NCBI GenBank assembly: GCA_002396645.1
Contig: DGYI01000063.1
Span: 78,015-134,282, forward strand
DNA from: Firmicutes bacterium UBA5010
Lineage (GTDB): Bacteria > Bacillota > Clostridia > Tissierellales > Sedimentibacteraceae
Length of the DNA: 56,268 bases
Direction: 5' to 3'
Below are positions 9,309 through 18,077 of this stretch, piece after piece (the stretch's first letter is position 1; each line of letters starts with the position of its first letter). The notes beneath the pieces are model-generated. The model worked only from the letters and a program-made list of their open reading frames with translations. It ran no database searches and was not told the origin of the DNA. A program made the position numbers and the translations under genes.

Positions 9309-9372
9309 AGTGTGAGTTCCTCACACGGTGAATATTTCACACGGTGATTCTTCCACAGCGTGACTTCCTCAC
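9309..9372. repeat. Four tandem 16-bp units, each partly palindromic
   Basis: Units at 9309-9324, 9325-9340, 9341-9356 and 9357-9372 share the pattern xxxGTGA-x5-6-CAC. The outer two fold into hairpins on the minus strand: 9310-9326 has a perfect 7-bp stem around GAA, and 9358-9374 a 6-bp stem. They fill the gap between flgF and flgG, ending 2 bp before the TATGGAGGG ribosome-binding region of flgG. Confidence 0.8.
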
Positions 9373-9376
9373 GCTT

Positions 9377-10129
9377 TTAATTTATTCTTCCAATTTGATT
9401 AGCTTCAATTTCCATAATTAAATCATACATCTTCAGTGCCTGCGAACTTGACTGCAATGCTCTTTGTGATGACAGAACATCAGACATTTCCTGAGTCAAA
9501 TTAACATTAGAACGCTCTAAGGTACCCTTTTTTATTGTAGGCATCTCTACCAGATAAGGCTCAGCTGCAGATCCATACATTCCTTCGGATATTTTATCAA
9601 GTGCAGCATAATCCTCAAAATCAAATATAGATATTCTGTCAATCAATTCTCCATCCACATAGATACTTCCGTCCTCTAAACATTCGTACTTATCTGTGCC
9701 TATAAATATATCACCATATTCTCCTTGAACTCTTCCTTTATCACCAAATATCAAATAACCATCATCATCTAAGTTAAAGCTTCCGTTTCTGGTATATAAG
9801 ATATTTCCGTTATCATTTATTGAGAAAAATCCGCCTCCTATAATGGCAAAATCAAAGTCTCCGTTTGTTTCATCCAATGTTCCCTGTGAATGAATCGTAT
9901 TATTGTCCTCTGTAATTCTGATTAATGAAACCTCCGATAAAGGAACCGCCGTTTCATAAATCCCGTTTTGCTGTAACTTGTTAATCAGCAGCGAGCCAAA
10001 ATTGCTTGTAACTGCTTGCTCTTTCTTATATCCCGTAGTATTTATGTTAGCTATGTTATTACTTGAAATTTCTATTTTTCTCTGTTGAGTAAGCATCCCG
10101 GAAGTAAGTGTATATAATCCTCTTGACAT
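9377..10129 (-). CDS. flgF: Flagellar basal-body rod protein, FlgF-type
   Basis: 250 aa. Rod-protein N-terminus (MSRGLYTLTSGMLTQQRKIEISSNNIANINTTGYKKEQ), central IIGGGFFSINDNG core and C-terminal ERSNVNLTQEMSDVLSSQRALQSSSQALKMYDLIMEIE coiled coil. It is a proximal/middle rod subunit exported by the flagellar type III machine. It sits between the sigma-28 gene and flgG. AAGGAGG lies 6 nt before ATG, itself preceded by a GC-rich hairpin. A FlgG identity for this copy cannot be excluded. Confidence 0.85.
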   Translation of the reverse strand: MSRGLYTLTSGMLTQQRKIEISSNNIANINTTGYKKEQAVTSNFGSLLINKLQQNGIYETAVPLSEVSLIRITEDNNTIHSQGTLDETNGDFDFAIIGGGFFSINDNGNILYTRNGSFNLDDDGYLIFGDKGRVQGEYGDIFIGTDKYECLEDGSIYVDGELIDRISIFDFEDYAALDKISEGMYGSAAEPYLVEMPTIKKGTLERSNVNLTQEMSDVLSSQRALQSSSQALKMYDLIMEIEANQIGRIN

Positions 10130-10141
10130 ATTTTCCTCCTT

Positions 10142-10158
10142 ACGCCGCTTCGCAGCGT
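10142..10158 (-). other. Intercistronic GAA-triloop hairpin before flgF
   Basis: ACGCTGC GAA GCGGCGT on the minus strand: a 7-bp stem with one T-G pair and a GAA loop, much more GC-rich than its surroundings. It ends 2 nt before the AGGAGG of flgF. It is one of several such elements in this window. A role in mRNA stability or ribosome access is possible. Confidence 0.6.
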
Positions 10159-10168
10159 TACAATAATT

Positions 10169-10912
10169 TTAAATATATTTTCTCATACTGTTATTTAGTT
10201 TTGAAAGTGCCTGTGAATGAATCTGCGAGGCTCTTGAATTGCTTATTTGCAATATTTTTGCAATATCCTTAAGCTTTAGCTCTTCCTTATAGTACAAAGA
10301 TATAATCAGCTTTTCCTTTTCATTCAACTGTTCTATAGCTTCAGCCAAGACCTTTTCCATTTCAATTTTAGCAAAATTATCTTCTGGAGATAATTCACTT
10401 GATGCACTAAAATTTTTATAAGACACTTCACTTACTAAATCTTCGAATGAAAGCAGGCTGGAATTGCTTGTTTCCAAAATAATTTTGCTGTATTCGGAAA
10501 TATCAATTTTCAGATAATCCGCTATTTCGAGTTCTGAAGGATTTCGGCCAAGCTTAATATTTAATTCCTTCTCGGCATTTTCTATAAGTTTTCTGTTTTT
10601 ATTGACACGTCTTGGAGTCCAAGCTTGTTTCCTTACATAATCTATTATAGCACCTTTTACTCTGATCGTCGCATATGTCTCGAATTTTATATCTTTGGAC
10701 AAATCAAATCTTCCTATAGCGTCTATTAATGCTATAATTCCTTCATTCACAATATCATCCACCTCGCCATATTGATGATACATTCCTCTGATTCTCATCG
10801 CAATTATTTTTACGATATAGCTGTATCTTTCAATAATCTGATTACGTATTGATACATCTTTGGTTTGAAAATACTTTTCCCATAGGTCGTTATCGTCTTT
10901 TATGTTTTCCAT
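10169..10912 (-). CDS. fliA: Flagellar sigma factor, sigma-28 (FliA/SigD/WhiG) family
   Basis: 247 aa, normal length. Region 2 is seen in IVNEGIIALIDAIGRFDLSKDIKFETYATIRVKGAIIDYVRKQAWTPR, where the DYVR-x-x-WTPRRV motif is typical of the sigma-28 group. Region 4 (EKLIISLYYKEELKLKDIAKILQISNSRASQIHSQALSKL) is a helix-turn-helix. It directs transcription of late flagellar genes (flagellin, caps, receptors), none of which lie in this window. Position after flhA matches the clostridial order, except that flhF and flhG are missing between them. No FlgM-like anti-sigma gene was found here. Confidence 0.95.
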   Translation of the reverse strand: MENIKDDNDLWEKYFQTKDVSIRNQIIERYSYIVKIIAMRIRGMYHQYGEVDDIVNEGIIALIDAIGRFDLSKDIKFETYATIRVKGAIIDYVRKQAWTPRRVNKNRKLIENAEKELNIKLGRNPSELEIADYLKIDISEYSKIILETSNSSLLSFEDLVSEVSYKNFSASSELSPEDNFAKIEMEKVLAEAIEQLNEKEKLIISLYYKEELKLKDIAKILQISNSRASQIHSQALSKLNNSMRKYI

Positions 10913-10945
10913 AACTTATCTCACCTTTATAATTCTTACAACTTA

Positions 10946-13006
10946 TCAGTTAATCTCTATGTTACCTATTGCCTGTATTTGAACAGAATTATCTATTTCA
11001 TTAAATGATAAAATTACTGAATTCGGATAAAACTGATCTACCAATTTTTTAAAATATATTCTGACAAACGGTGATGTTAAAATTATCGGAACGCTTATTA
11101 TTTCTTTTAATTTTTCTATTTGCTCTAAAAGTGATGTAACTATTTTTTGTATTATTTGAGGATCCAGCGACAGATAAGAACCATGATCATTTTTATTTAT
11201 AGAATTAATTATCATCTTTTCTATATCTGTACTTAATGTAATAACTTTTATCTGTCCTGATTCAGACCATTTTCTTGTTATAGTTCTCTTTAATGCTTGT
11301 CTTATGTATTCGGTAAGCATTTCAGTATCTTTTATGGATGAAGCATAATCGCTGACTGTCTCAAGTATAGTTTCAATATCCTTTATCGGAACAGACTCTT
11401 TAAGTAAATTGCCAAGTATTTTTTGCAAATTACCGTAGCTTATCAGATTAGGAACTACCTCATCTACTATAGTCTCATTTACCTTCTTAGCATTAACGAG
11501 CAGTTGGTTTATATCCTGTCTTGAAAGAAGCTCATGCGCATATTTTTTAACTATTTCAGATAAATGTGTGACTAAAACTGAAAGAGGATCTATAACTGTA
11601 TATCCGTAAATTTCTGCTATCTCTTTTTTGTCTCTTGTTATCCATTTGCTTGGTATTCCATATGCAGGCTCTATTGTATCAATTCCGTCTATTGTTCCGC
11701 TAACACCGGCAGGTTCAAGTGCAAGGAAATAATCTACAAGTATTTCACCTCTTGCAACTTCTTCACCTTTTATTTTTATAACATACTCGTTTGGATTTAA
11801 ATAACCATTATCTCTTAACTTAACTGACGGAATGACCATGCCCATTTCAACAGCAAATTGTCTTCTGAACATTACTATTCTGTCTATAAAGCTTCCTCCT
11901 GTAGTCTCATCAACTAAGGGGATCAGACTATATCCGACTTCCATCTCAATCGGATCAACTTGAATCAATTCATATATATTATCTATATTCCTATAGTAAG
12001 TTTCTTCGTCATATACTTCCTCTGATGATTGGTGTTCAACTGATTTTTGCTCCTCTTGTTTGGCTTGCTGTTTTTGAGTATTTATTAGATTTATACCAAG
12101 AAAAATCAAGACAACGGCTATTGTTAATACCTGAGGTTTAGGAAATCCAGGAATCAGACTGAGTGCTATAAGAACTATACCTGATATAATCAACACCATC
12201 GGTTGAGATAAGAATTGTGTGGAAATATCAGTACTTAAATTTGAATCAGAAGCAGCTCTTGTAACTATCATACCGGCAGCTGTTGAAATTAATAGTGCAG
12301 GAAGCTGTGAAACAAGACCGTCTCCAACAGTAGCAATTGTATAAATTGACAAAACATCCGAAAATGTTCCTGCCCCTTGTACCATTCCGATGATTACACC
12401 ACCGATAAAGTTGATGAAGGTTATAACTATGGAAGCAATCGCATCTCCTTTAACAAACTTGGTAGCACCATCCATTGCTCCGTAAAAATCAGCTTCTTTC
12501 TGAATCTTATATCTTCGAATTTTTGATTCCTGCTCCGTAATTAATCCGGAGCTTAGGTCAGCATCTATTGCCATTTGTTTTCCCGGCATTGCGTCTAGTG
12601 TAAATCTCGCCGAAACCTCGGCAACTCTTTCGGTTCCCTTTGTAATAACCAGAAATTGAACAACTACAATAATTAAAAATATAATAAATCCGATTACAGC
12701 ATTTCCCTGTAGTACAAAGTTACCGAATGTATCTATAACAGCCCCGGCTTGTCCTTGATTTGCCAATATAAGCCTAGTTGAAGATATACTTAATGCAAGC
12801 CTGAGAATTGTCGTTATCAGCAGTACAGAAGGAAATATAGAAAATTGTAATGATTCTTTTATATACATTGTTGTAAGTAATATGATAATTGATATTGCAA
12901 TATTAATGATAAACATAAGATCCAGTATAAAAGCTGGTAAAGGTATAATAATCATTAATATTATGAGCATTATAAAGAGTGTTATTGTATTATTCAATAT
13001 TTTCAT
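10946..13006 (-). CDS. flhA: Flagellar type III export gate protein FlhA
   Basis: 686 aa. Eight predicted transmembrane helices in the first ~310 residues, with the conserved FHIPEP-like cytoplasmic stretch around 140-180 (RFTLDAMPGKQMAIDADLSSGLI), followed by the large soluble domain (LVDETTGGSFIDRIVMFRR, ITRDKKEIAEIYGYTVIDPLSVLVTHLSEI). FlhA forms the nonameric ring that docks export substrates and couples ion flow to export. It starts 3 bp after flhB; its Shine-Dalgarno (AAGGGAAA) lies within the last codons of flhB. Confidence 0.97.
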   Translation of the reverse strand: MKILNNTITLFIMLIILMIIIPLPAFILDLMFIINIAISIIILLTTMYIKESLQFSIFPSVLLITTILRLALSISSTRLILANQGQAGAVIDTFGNFVLQGNAVIGFIIFLIIVVVQFLVITKGTERVAEVSARFTLDAMPGKQMAIDADLSSGLITEQESKIRRYKIQKEADFYGAMDGATKFVKGDAIASIVITFINFIGGVIIGMVQGAGTFSDVLSIYTIATVGDGLVSQLPALLISTAAGMIVTRAASDSNLSTDISTQFLSQPMVLIISGIVLIALSLIPGFPKPQVLTIAVVLIFLGINLINTQKQQAKQEEQKSVEHQSSEEVYDEETYYRNIDNIYELIQVDPIEMEVGYSLIPLVDETTGGSFIDRIVMFRRQFAVEMGMVIPSVKLRDNGYLNPNEYVIKIKGEEVARGEILVDYFLALEPAGVSGTIDGIDTIEPAYGIPSKWITRDKKEIAEIYGYTVIDPLSVLVTHLSEIVKKYAHELLSRQDINQLLVNAKKVNETIVDEVVPNLISYGNLQKILGNLLKESVPIKDIETILETVSDYASSIKDTEMLTEYIRQALKRTITRKWSESGQIKVITLSTDIEKMIINSINKNDHGSYLSLDPQIIQKIVTSLLEQIEKLKEIISVPIILTSPFVRIYFKKLVDQFYPNSVILSFNEIDNSVQIQAIGNIEIN

Positions 13007-13009
13007 TTG

Positions 13010-14071
13010 TTATTTTCCCTTTTCCTTTAACTTATATACCCATGCTAGGATTTCTGCTATAGGCTCATAGTATTCTACCGGAATTTCATGATTAAGCTCA
13101 ACTGTACTGTAAAGTGCTCTGGCCAAAGCTTTATTTTCTATTATATAAATTTTGTTTTCTTCTGCCTTCTGAATAATTTTAAGTGCTATACTATCCTGTC
13201 CTTTTGCAACAACTACAGGTGCTCTGTTGCTATTTTCATCATATTTTACTGCAATAGCAAAGTGCGTTGGATTTCTGATTATAACATCTGCACTTGGAAC
13301 CTGCTGCATCATCCTGGACATGGACATTTTTCTTTGTCTTTGTTTAATTTTCCCCTTAATTTCGGGATTACCTTCTGTATTTTTATATTCGTCTTTTACT
13401 TCTTGTTTGGTCATCTTTATATTTTTCTCGTATTCCCACCATTGGTATATATAGTCTACCACAGATATGGCAAGAAAGTAAATAATAACACTGTTCACCG
13501 CACTCATAATTACCTCAAATGCGAATCTCACAGCACTTATTATATCAAGATACATCAATCTTGGAATATAGTGAAGATTTTTAATTATTACATTATATAT
13601 AACAATACCTATAATAATTATTTTTATCACATTTTTCAAAACTTCAATAAAAGAACGTAATGATACCATTCTTTTTATTCCAGATAGAGGATTCATCTTT
13701 GAAAACTTAAATTTAAAAGCCTCTTTTGAAAAAAGAAATCTTGTCTGTGCACCTGCTACCACAATTGATGCTAATATTACAGCTGCTATCAGAATACCTG
13801 CAACAGAGGCAACTGTCATAGCTATATCAATAAATAAATTAACTACAAATTTAGAATCTATTGCTTGAGTTGTTCCTGCGAGTCCAAAGTATTTTTTTAT
13901 GGCATCGCTTACAAATCTATATATATACGGCATCCAAAATTTTAAAACATAAAAGGCTACTGCTATAGAACCAACTGTTGTAATATCTTTACTCTGAAAT
14001 ATATTTCCTTTTTTTCGTTCATCCCGCCTCTTTTTCTGGGTGGCCTTTTCGGTTTTTTCTTGTCCTGACAT
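13010..14071 (-). CDS. flhB: Flagellar type III export switch protein FlhB
   Basis: 353 aa with four transmembrane helices in the first 210 residues and the autocleavage motif NPTH at 267-270 (IIRNPTHFAIAVKY). Cleavage after Asn switches export specificity from rod/hook to filament type. It follows fliR by ~50 bp; fliR and flhB are separate genes here and not fused as in some Clostridium species. The C-terminus is of normal length. Confidence 0.97.
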   Translation of the reverse strand: MSGQEKTEKATQKKRRDERKKGNIFQSKDITTVGSIAVAFYVLKFWMPYIYRFVSDAIKKYFGLAGTTQAIDSKFVVNLFIDIAMTVASVAGILIAAVILASIVVAGAQTRFLFSKEAFKFKFSKMNPLSGIKRMVSLRSFIEVLKNVIKIIIIGIVIYNVIIKNLHYIPRLMYLDIISAVRFAFEVIMSAVNSVIIYFLAISVVDYIYQWWEYEKNIKMTKQEVKDEYKNTEGNPEIKGKIKQRQRKMSMSRMMQQVPSADVIIRNPTHFAIAVKYDENSNRAPVVVAKGQDSIALKIIQKAEENKIYIIENKALARALYSTVELNHEIPVEYYEPIAEILAWVYKLKEKGK

Positions 14072-14119
14072 CGTATTATCCTTTTCACACTGATATAAAA
14101 GCTTTTATAATCATATCTC

Positions 14120-14887
14120 TTAAATTAACATACTCAAATTTTTTTGTATTGCCTCAAACATAAGAGTTATCAGTTTTTCTAAAAATGCTGCAAATGTAGG
14201 AACCAGTATCAGCATTGTTGAAAGACCGATAAAAATTTTGAGTGGTATATTTACAACAAATAGGTGTATTTGCGGTATTGCTTTCATCATAATTCCCACA
14301 CCTACTTCTGTTATAAACTCCACCGCTAAAATAGGCAAAGTGAGCTTAACCGAATATATTAAAATATGTGAAAAAAGCTCAGTCAGACTCATAAACAGTT
14401 CAGGTGAAAAAACTATTCCTCCTACAGGCAATACCTTACAGGATGTTATGAATATCTGTATCAGTGTCATATGTCCGCCTACACTAAAAAATATCAGCAT
14501 AAAAAACAAGTTAAGAATACTTGAGCTAATACCCATTGAAAGATTGCTTTTAGGATCATAAATCTTCGCCATGGACAAACCCAATTGCATATCGTTAAAT
14601 TCTCCGGCTACAATAATAACAGATAAAAACATTCTTATAATATGTCCTATAATAAAACCTATAAATAGTTCTTTAGCCAGTAAAAATATGTATTCTATCA
14701 ATAAATTGACTTCTAAAAAATCATCCGGCGGCAAAACTCCGTATACTGTTATTGCCAACATAATACTCAAACCTATCTGAAATATCATAGGAACATTTCC
14801 GCGGCCAAATATTTGATTGAACATAATACATCCGGTTATTCGGGCCAAAATAAAAATAAAATAAGTTATATCTCCGGTTATTTCCAT
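14120..14887 (-). CDS. fliR: Flagellar export apparatus protein FliR
   Basis: 255 aa, about six hydrophobic segments, with the FliR pattern (FNQIFGRGNVPMIFQIGLSIMLA near residue 23 and FITEVGVGIMMKAIPQIHLF near 190). Together with FliP and FliQ it forms the helical export gate complex at the core of the basal body. It lies 18 bp after fliQ. Separate from flhB. Confidence 0.95.
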   Translation of the reverse strand: MEITGDITYFIFILARITGCIMFNQIFGRGNVPMIFQIGLSIMLAITVYGVLPPDDFLEVNLLIEYIFLLAKELFIGFIIGHIIRMFLSVIIVAGEFNDMQLGLSMAKIYDPKSNLSMGISSSILNLFFMLIFFSVGGHMTLIQIFITSCKVLPVGGIVFSPELFMSLTELFSHILIYSVKLTLPILAVEFITEVGVGIMMKAIPQIHLFVVNIPLKIFIGLSTMLILVPTFAAFLEKLITLMFEAIQKNLSMLI

Positions 14888-14905
14888 ATCGATACATCAG
14901 CCCCT

Positions 14906-15172
14906 TTAAGTCAATTTTGTCATTAAATCAAATAAATAATATACAAAATCGGATATAGTTGATATTATAAATCCACCCATCATTATCAGTAATATTGCTA
15001 TAGTCAATAACTTAGGTACAAATGTTAATGTTTGCTCATGTATCTGTGTTGCTGCTTGAAAGATAGCTATTATAAGCCCTACTCCCATACTTACACCCAG
15101 CAGCGGAACAGAGATTTTAAGAATTACAACCATTGTTTGCTGCATTATTTCCATAACCAATGATGAACTCAT
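14906..15172 (-). CDS. fliQ: Flagellar export apparatus protein FliQ
   Basis: 88 aa, two transmembrane helices (residues ~15-40 and 53-77), with the family signature GLIIAIFQAATQIHEQTLTFVPK between them. It is a four-copy subunit of the FliPQR gate. Located between fliP and fliR with short gaps, the universal order. Confidence 0.95.
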   Translation of the reverse strand: MSSSLVMEIMQQTMVVILKISVPLLGVSMGVGLIIAIFQAATQIHEQTLTFVPKLLTIAILLIMMGGFIISTISDFVYYLFDLMTKLT

Positions 15173-15193
15173 ATCTATTGTGTCCCTCCTAAA

Positions 15194-15964
15194 TTAAACG
15201 TTGAATGTCATAATCAATGTCTGGAATAAAAGCGTCCAGCCATCTACCAGCACAAACAGCAATATCTTAAACGGCAGTGAAATCATAACCGGCGGAAGCA
15301 TCATCATACCCATTGACATAAGTACGGTAGATACAATAGTGTCTATAATCAGAAACGGTATGAAAATCAAAAAACCTATAATAAAGGCTCTTCTAAGCTC
15401 ACTCGTCATGAATGCCGGTACAACTACAGTAAGAGGGAGTTTCTGAATATCCTGATTTTCAATTACTTCTTGATTATTTGATAATGTAATAAACATATTT
15501 AACTCTTTTTTGCCTGTTTGATTTAACATAAATGTTTTTATAGGTTCCGATGCTCTTTTATAAAATTCATCCTGAGTTATAAGTTCATTCTTATAAGGCT
15601 CGTAAGCTGTGGTATTTATTTCTTGCAGCACAGGTGACATTATAAACAACGTTAAAAACAGCGCAATACCAACCATAACTTGATTTGGCGGCGTTTGTTG
15701 AAGTCCTAAAGCATTTCTTAAAAAAGACAATACTATAACTATTCTTGTAAAGGAGGTCATCATAATTATTATTGACGGAAGTAAGGTAAGTACCGTAAGT
15801 AATATTATGATTTCCAGCGTATCATTGCTGGTACCATTTACATCAACATTTACAACACTTGCAAATGCTTTAATATCAGTTATAAGCATTAATATGACAG
15901 CAATCAATATAATTTTAAATTTGTCACTCTTTATCTTTTTTATCGTTAGATTCATCGCGTTCAT
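15194..15964 (-). CDS. fliP: Flagellar export apparatus protein FliP
   Basis: 256 aa. Hydrophobic N-terminal signal-like segment (residues ~17-36), then the FliP core with TSFTRIVIVLSFLRNALGLQQTPPNQVMVGIALFLT near 68-103 and C-terminal membrane helices. Pentameric subunit of the export gate. The chosen start overlaps fliO by 41 bp and has a weak Shine-Dalgarno; translation is probably coupled to fliO, and a start a few codons later (second Met) is possible. Confidence 0.93.
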   Translation of the reverse strand: MNAMNLTIKKIKSDKFKIILIAVILMLITDIKAFASVVNVDVNGTSNDTLEIIILLTVLTLLPSIIIMMTSFTRIVIVLSFLRNALGLQQTPPNQVMVGIALFLTLFIMSPVLQEINTTAYEPYKNELITQDEFYKRASEPIKTFMLNQTGKKELNMFITLSNNQEVIENQDIQKLPLTVVVPAFMTSELRRAFIIGFLIFIPFLIIDTIVSTVLMSMGMMMLPPVMISLPFKILLFVLVDGWTLLFQTLIMTFNV

Positions 15965-16337
15965 AATTAATATTGCCTTTCATAAATTTAGAAGTAAGCT
16001 TGTTTTTTAACAGATTCTCCTTTAGAATTTCAGCAAATTTTGAATTTGAACCGTCAAATTTACCCTCCGATTCACTAAATTCTAAGTTTAAATCGTCTAA
16101 TTCCTTCAAAACACTTATATTATTGTCTGCGACACCTAATAAAAGAAAACTTTTGTCAACCTCAACAATAAGTAAAAATTTATTTTGGCTAAGCGCAATT
16201 CTATCAACAATCTTCATATGCTTTGAAGCAGAATAATTTGTAATTTTTTTAGAAAGAATTTTAGTAAAATAATACGCTGCATATAATACTAAGACAATTA
16301 GAATTAAGGAGGTTATTAGTGAAAATATTTCTTTCAA
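15924..16337 (-). CDS. fliO: Flagellar export-gate assembly protein FliO
   Basis: 137 aa with one N-terminal transmembrane helix (residues ~6-27), a short beta-rich cytoplasmic domain (MKIVDRIALSQNKFLLIVEVDKSFLLLGV) characteristic of FliO/FliZ, and a charged tail. FliO is a membrane chaperone that stabilises FliP during assembly of the gate. The family is weakly conserved, so the assignment rests on this motif and on its place just before fliP. Confidence 0.85.
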   Translation of the reverse strand: MKEIFSLITSLILIVLVLYAAYYFTKILSKKITNYSASKHMKIVDRIALSQNKFLLIVEVDKSFLLLGVADNNISVLKELDDLNLEFSESEGKFDGSNSKFAEILKENLLKNKLTSKFMKGNINYERDESNDKKDKE

Positions 16338-16352
16338 CTATTAACACCTCTT

Positions 16353-16715
16353 TTATCCTAATACTGTTGTAACAGTTTTTAGTATTCTGTCCGGTTTAAA
16401 CGGTTTAACGATAAAGTCTTTTGCGCCTAATTTAATTGCTTCAACTACCATGGATTCTTGTCCCATAGCAGAGCACATAACAACCTTGGCAGAGCTGTCA
16501 TATTCCTTGATTTCTCTTAGTGCTTGTAGTCCATCTTTGTTGGGCATTGTAATATCCATAATAACCAAGTCAGGTGTCTCTGCTTTATACTGGCTGACTG
16601 CTATCTCTCCGTCAGCTGCCTCAATTAAATTTTCGTAACCATTTTTCTTTAATGTATCCTTTATCATCATTCTCATAAAAGCCGCATCATCTACTATCAT
16701 TATTTTGCCACTCAT
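16353..16715 (-). CDS. cheY: Chemotaxis response regulator CheY
   Basis: 120 aa single receiver domain. Acidic pair in VDDAAF (residues 8-9), phosphoacceptor Asp in VIMDITMPN (about 53), switch Ser in VMCSAMG (about 83) and Lys in VKPFKP (about 104). CheY-P binds FliM and FliY at the switch to change rotation. It lies between fliY and fliO, the same place as in Bacillus subtilis, supporting a true chemotaxis CheY. Confidence 0.95.
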   Translation of the reverse strand: MSGKIMIVDDAAFMRMMIKDTLKKNGYENLIEAADGEIAVSQYKAETPDLVIMDITMPNKDGLQALREIKEYDSSAKVVMCSAMGQESMVVEAIKLGAKDFIVKPFKPDRILKTVTTVLG

Positions 16716-16762
16716 TTTTAATCCTCCACAAAATGCATTATTTATAATTAGCTATTTTAATT

Positions 16763-18055
16763 TTATATTGTTAATTTTACTATTTCATCTTTTTTTATTA
16801 TTTCTGTAACTCTTACACCAAAGTTATCATTTACTACTACTACATCTCCTTTGGCTATAACTTGCCCGTTTATTATTATATCAACCTGTGTACCTGCTTG
16901 CTTATCAAGCTCAACAATTGTTCCCTGTGAAAACTCCAAAATATCTTTTATTCTCTTTTTAGTTCTTCCTATTTCAACTGTGACTTGCAGCGGAACTGAC
17001 ATTATTAAGCCTAAATTAGTGCGCTGTTCTTCCGATAATCCTTCTTCATCTTCATCAAAGCTGTCATATTGCATAGGAACTACATTAACCGGAGCTTTGT
17101 TCCTTTTAGCTTTTCTCTCTGTAACGGCTCTTCTGGGTCTTTCTTCATAATCATCATCGTAGTCATCATCATAATCTTCTTCATAATATTCAGGTACTCT
17201 TTTCTTCTTAGGTCTTCTGACTTCTACTCTTTCTTCCTCCTCTTCAAAATCATCTTCGTATTTTTTCGGCTGTGCGAATGATTGTTTCTCCGGTTTTATA
17301 ATTTCTTCAGGTATTCTGCGTTCTTCTGCTTTTGGTTCTTTAACAGGAGCTTTAGACATTTCAATTTCTGTTTTTTGCGGAATTTTTTCTTCGATTTTAG
17401 TATTAAGCAACTCATCACTTGAATAATCATTTGAAGAATTCTGCTCTATTCCTGTTCCCTTTAAAAATAAATTTACCATTTCTTTTGCAAGAGGAATTGA
17501 AAATGCATTTAAAAATTCACTATTTATAACATCTCCGACTTTTAAATCAAATTTAACCTCTACTAAGGAACCGTCATCAGGAAAATATCTGCCTTTAAAA
17601 TCTTCTTTGTCTGTAATTTCATAAGCAATAGGTGTAGATATATTAACCGTTCTTCCCAAGAAATCTGCCAAGGCCGTAGCCGCAGAGCCCATCATTTGAT
17701 TCATAACCTCACAAACCGCACTTATAGCTATTTCATCAAGTTCAAATTCTTCATCAGTAATTTCTATACCCATTAATGTTTCCAATATAACTTTTATATC
17801 GGCTTTTTTCAATATAAGTATATTGTCCCCGGTTATTCCCTCTATAAATTTTATTTCCACACCGACAGCCGGTTCAAGATTATTAAAGTTAAACTCCTGT
17901 GTACTTACAACATTAACCCTCGGCACTGTAATATCAACTCTTTTACTCAATAGAGATGACAAAGATGTAGCGGACGAGCCTAAGCTGATATTCATAACTT
18001 CGCCTATCACATCTTTTTCCATATCAGTTAAGAACATTTCATTTATCGCTTCCAT
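16763..18055 (-). CDS. fliY: Flagellar switch/CheY-P phosphatase FliY (CheC-FliN fusion)
   Basis: 430 aa. The N-terminal CheC-like domain has two catalytic-type motifs (GEVMNISLGSSATSLSS near 18-34 and CEVMNQMMGSAATALADFLG near 114). A long charged linker follows (about 220-330, rich in Glu, Lys and Arg). The C-terminal FliN/SpoA domain is seen at ~345-430 (IMSVPLQVTVEIGRTKKRIKDIL...GQVIAKGDVVVVNDNFGVRV). FliY is the Gram-positive C-ring component that also dephosphorylates CheY-P. It follows fliM by 22 bp. Confidence 0.95.
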   Translation of the reverse strand: MEAINEMFLTDMEKDVIGEVMNISLGSSATSLSSLLSKRVDITVPRVNVVSTQEFNFNNLEPAVGVEIKFIEGITGDNILILKKADIKVILETLMGIEITDEEFELDEIAISAVCEVMNQMMGSAATALADFLGRTVNISTPIAYEITDKEDFKGRYFPDDGSLVEVKFDLKVGDVINSEFLNAFSIPLAKEMVNLFLKGTGIEQNSSNDYSSDELLNTKIEEKIPQKTEIEMSKAPVKEPKAEERRIPEEIIKPEKQSFAQPKKYEDDFEEEEERVEVRRPKKKRVPEYYEEDYDDDYDDDYEERPRRAVTERKAKRNKAPVNVVPMQYDSFDEDEEGLSEEQRTNLGLIMSVPLQVTVEIGRTKKRIKDILEFSQGTIVELDKQAGTQVDIIINGQVIAKGDVVVVNDNFGVRVTEIIKKDEIVKLTI

Positions 18056-18077
18056 ATGATACCTCTTCCTTTAGAAT

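Noticed and set aside
13088..13660. A 190-codon plus-strand open frame inside flhB
   Set aside because: It is antisense to a perfectly conserved flhB, has a composition full of Phe/Tyr/Cys/Ile and no ribosome-binding site; an AT-rich shadow.
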